Shown one piece after another: positions 63,985 to 64,000 of a DNA stretch of 64,000 bases. Both the position numbers and the translations under genes were made by a program. How positions within the stretch are numbered: the first letter of the stretch is position 1; the number at the start of each line of letters is the position of its first letter. The notes under the pieces were generated by a model, which was not told where the DNA came from, did no database searches, and was given only the letters and a program-made list of their open reading frames with translations. The stretch covers positions 2,300,001 through 2,364,000 of the forward strand of contig NZ_CP047242.1 of NCBI RefSeq assembly GCF_009856605.1. The letters are read 5' to 3'. The stretch is from Trichormus variabilis 0441 (lineage in GTDB: Bacteria; Cyanobacteriota; Cyanobacteriia; Cyanobacteriales; Nostocaceae).

Positions 63985-64000
63985 AGTAGTTTATTATCTC

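Overview
The window is from a filamentous heterocyst-type cyanobacterium of the Nostoc/Anabaena kind. The evidence is the very frequent HIP1 octamer GCGATCGC, two high-light-inducible (Hli) proteins, a PsbP-like lumenal protein, a cyanobacteriochrome, a PEP-CTERM protein, and dispersed palindromes and heptamer repeats (GGGGATT, TTTTGAA) of the type common in Nostoc. Species cannot be fixed from the sequence alone. No rRNA, tRNA, CRISPR array or intact transposase was seen.

Layout. 1-12.8 kb: a partial SAM methyltransferase divergent from a LysR regulator; recJ with a GNAT acetyltransferase and a RecB-like Fe-S nuclease upstream; an EAL - cyanobacteriochrome GAF - GGDEF light-sensing c-di-GMP protein; peptide deformylase with a small membrane protein; a DUF2278/lamin-tail protein; a decayed gene; a PsbP-like protein; a PEP-CTERM protein; maf. 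13-35.3 kb: lpxD followed by a long single-strand exopolysaccharide cluster with seven GT2 and four GT4 glycosyltransferases, two Wzx-type flippases, a pyruvyl transferase, an acyltransferase, a Wzy/ligase-type protein and a Wzc-type chain-length kinase. 35.8-39.2 kb: hisD and mutL, flanked by inverted copies of a 72-bp repeat. 39.4-46 kb: a PstS-like/DUF4912 fusion, a small secreted protein, an ABC-2 permease, a DoxX protein, and DAHP synthase (aroF) with its long regulatory leader. 46-58.8 kb: small membrane and J-domain/pentapeptide proteins, methyltransferases, an FAD monooxygenase, the Hli pair, a 1040-residue membrane protein with eight approximately 98-residue repeats, and a carotenoid-isomerase-like oxidoreductase. 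58.9-64 kb: an orphan histidine kinase, then a c-di-AMP riboswitch ahead of a nitrate/bicarbonate-type ABC transporter (permease, binding protein, ATPase).

The most striking signals are regulatory RNAs. Upstream of aroF there are two consecutive 20-codon leader peptides. One has a run Tyr-Phe-Tyr-Phe-Trp and the other has eight aromatic residues in twenty. Each is followed by an intrinsic terminator whose 5' arm can instead pair with the end of its own leader ORF. This is the layout of tandem ribosome-mediated attenuators on the entry enzyme of aromatic amino acid synthesis. The ABC transporter at the right end carries a ydaO/yuaA-type aptamer, which links c-di-AMP to uptake of an anion of the nitrate/bicarbonate class.

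Limits: all calls were made by reading the sequence, with no database search. Substrates of transporters and glycosyltransferases, and all RNA folds, are inferred.
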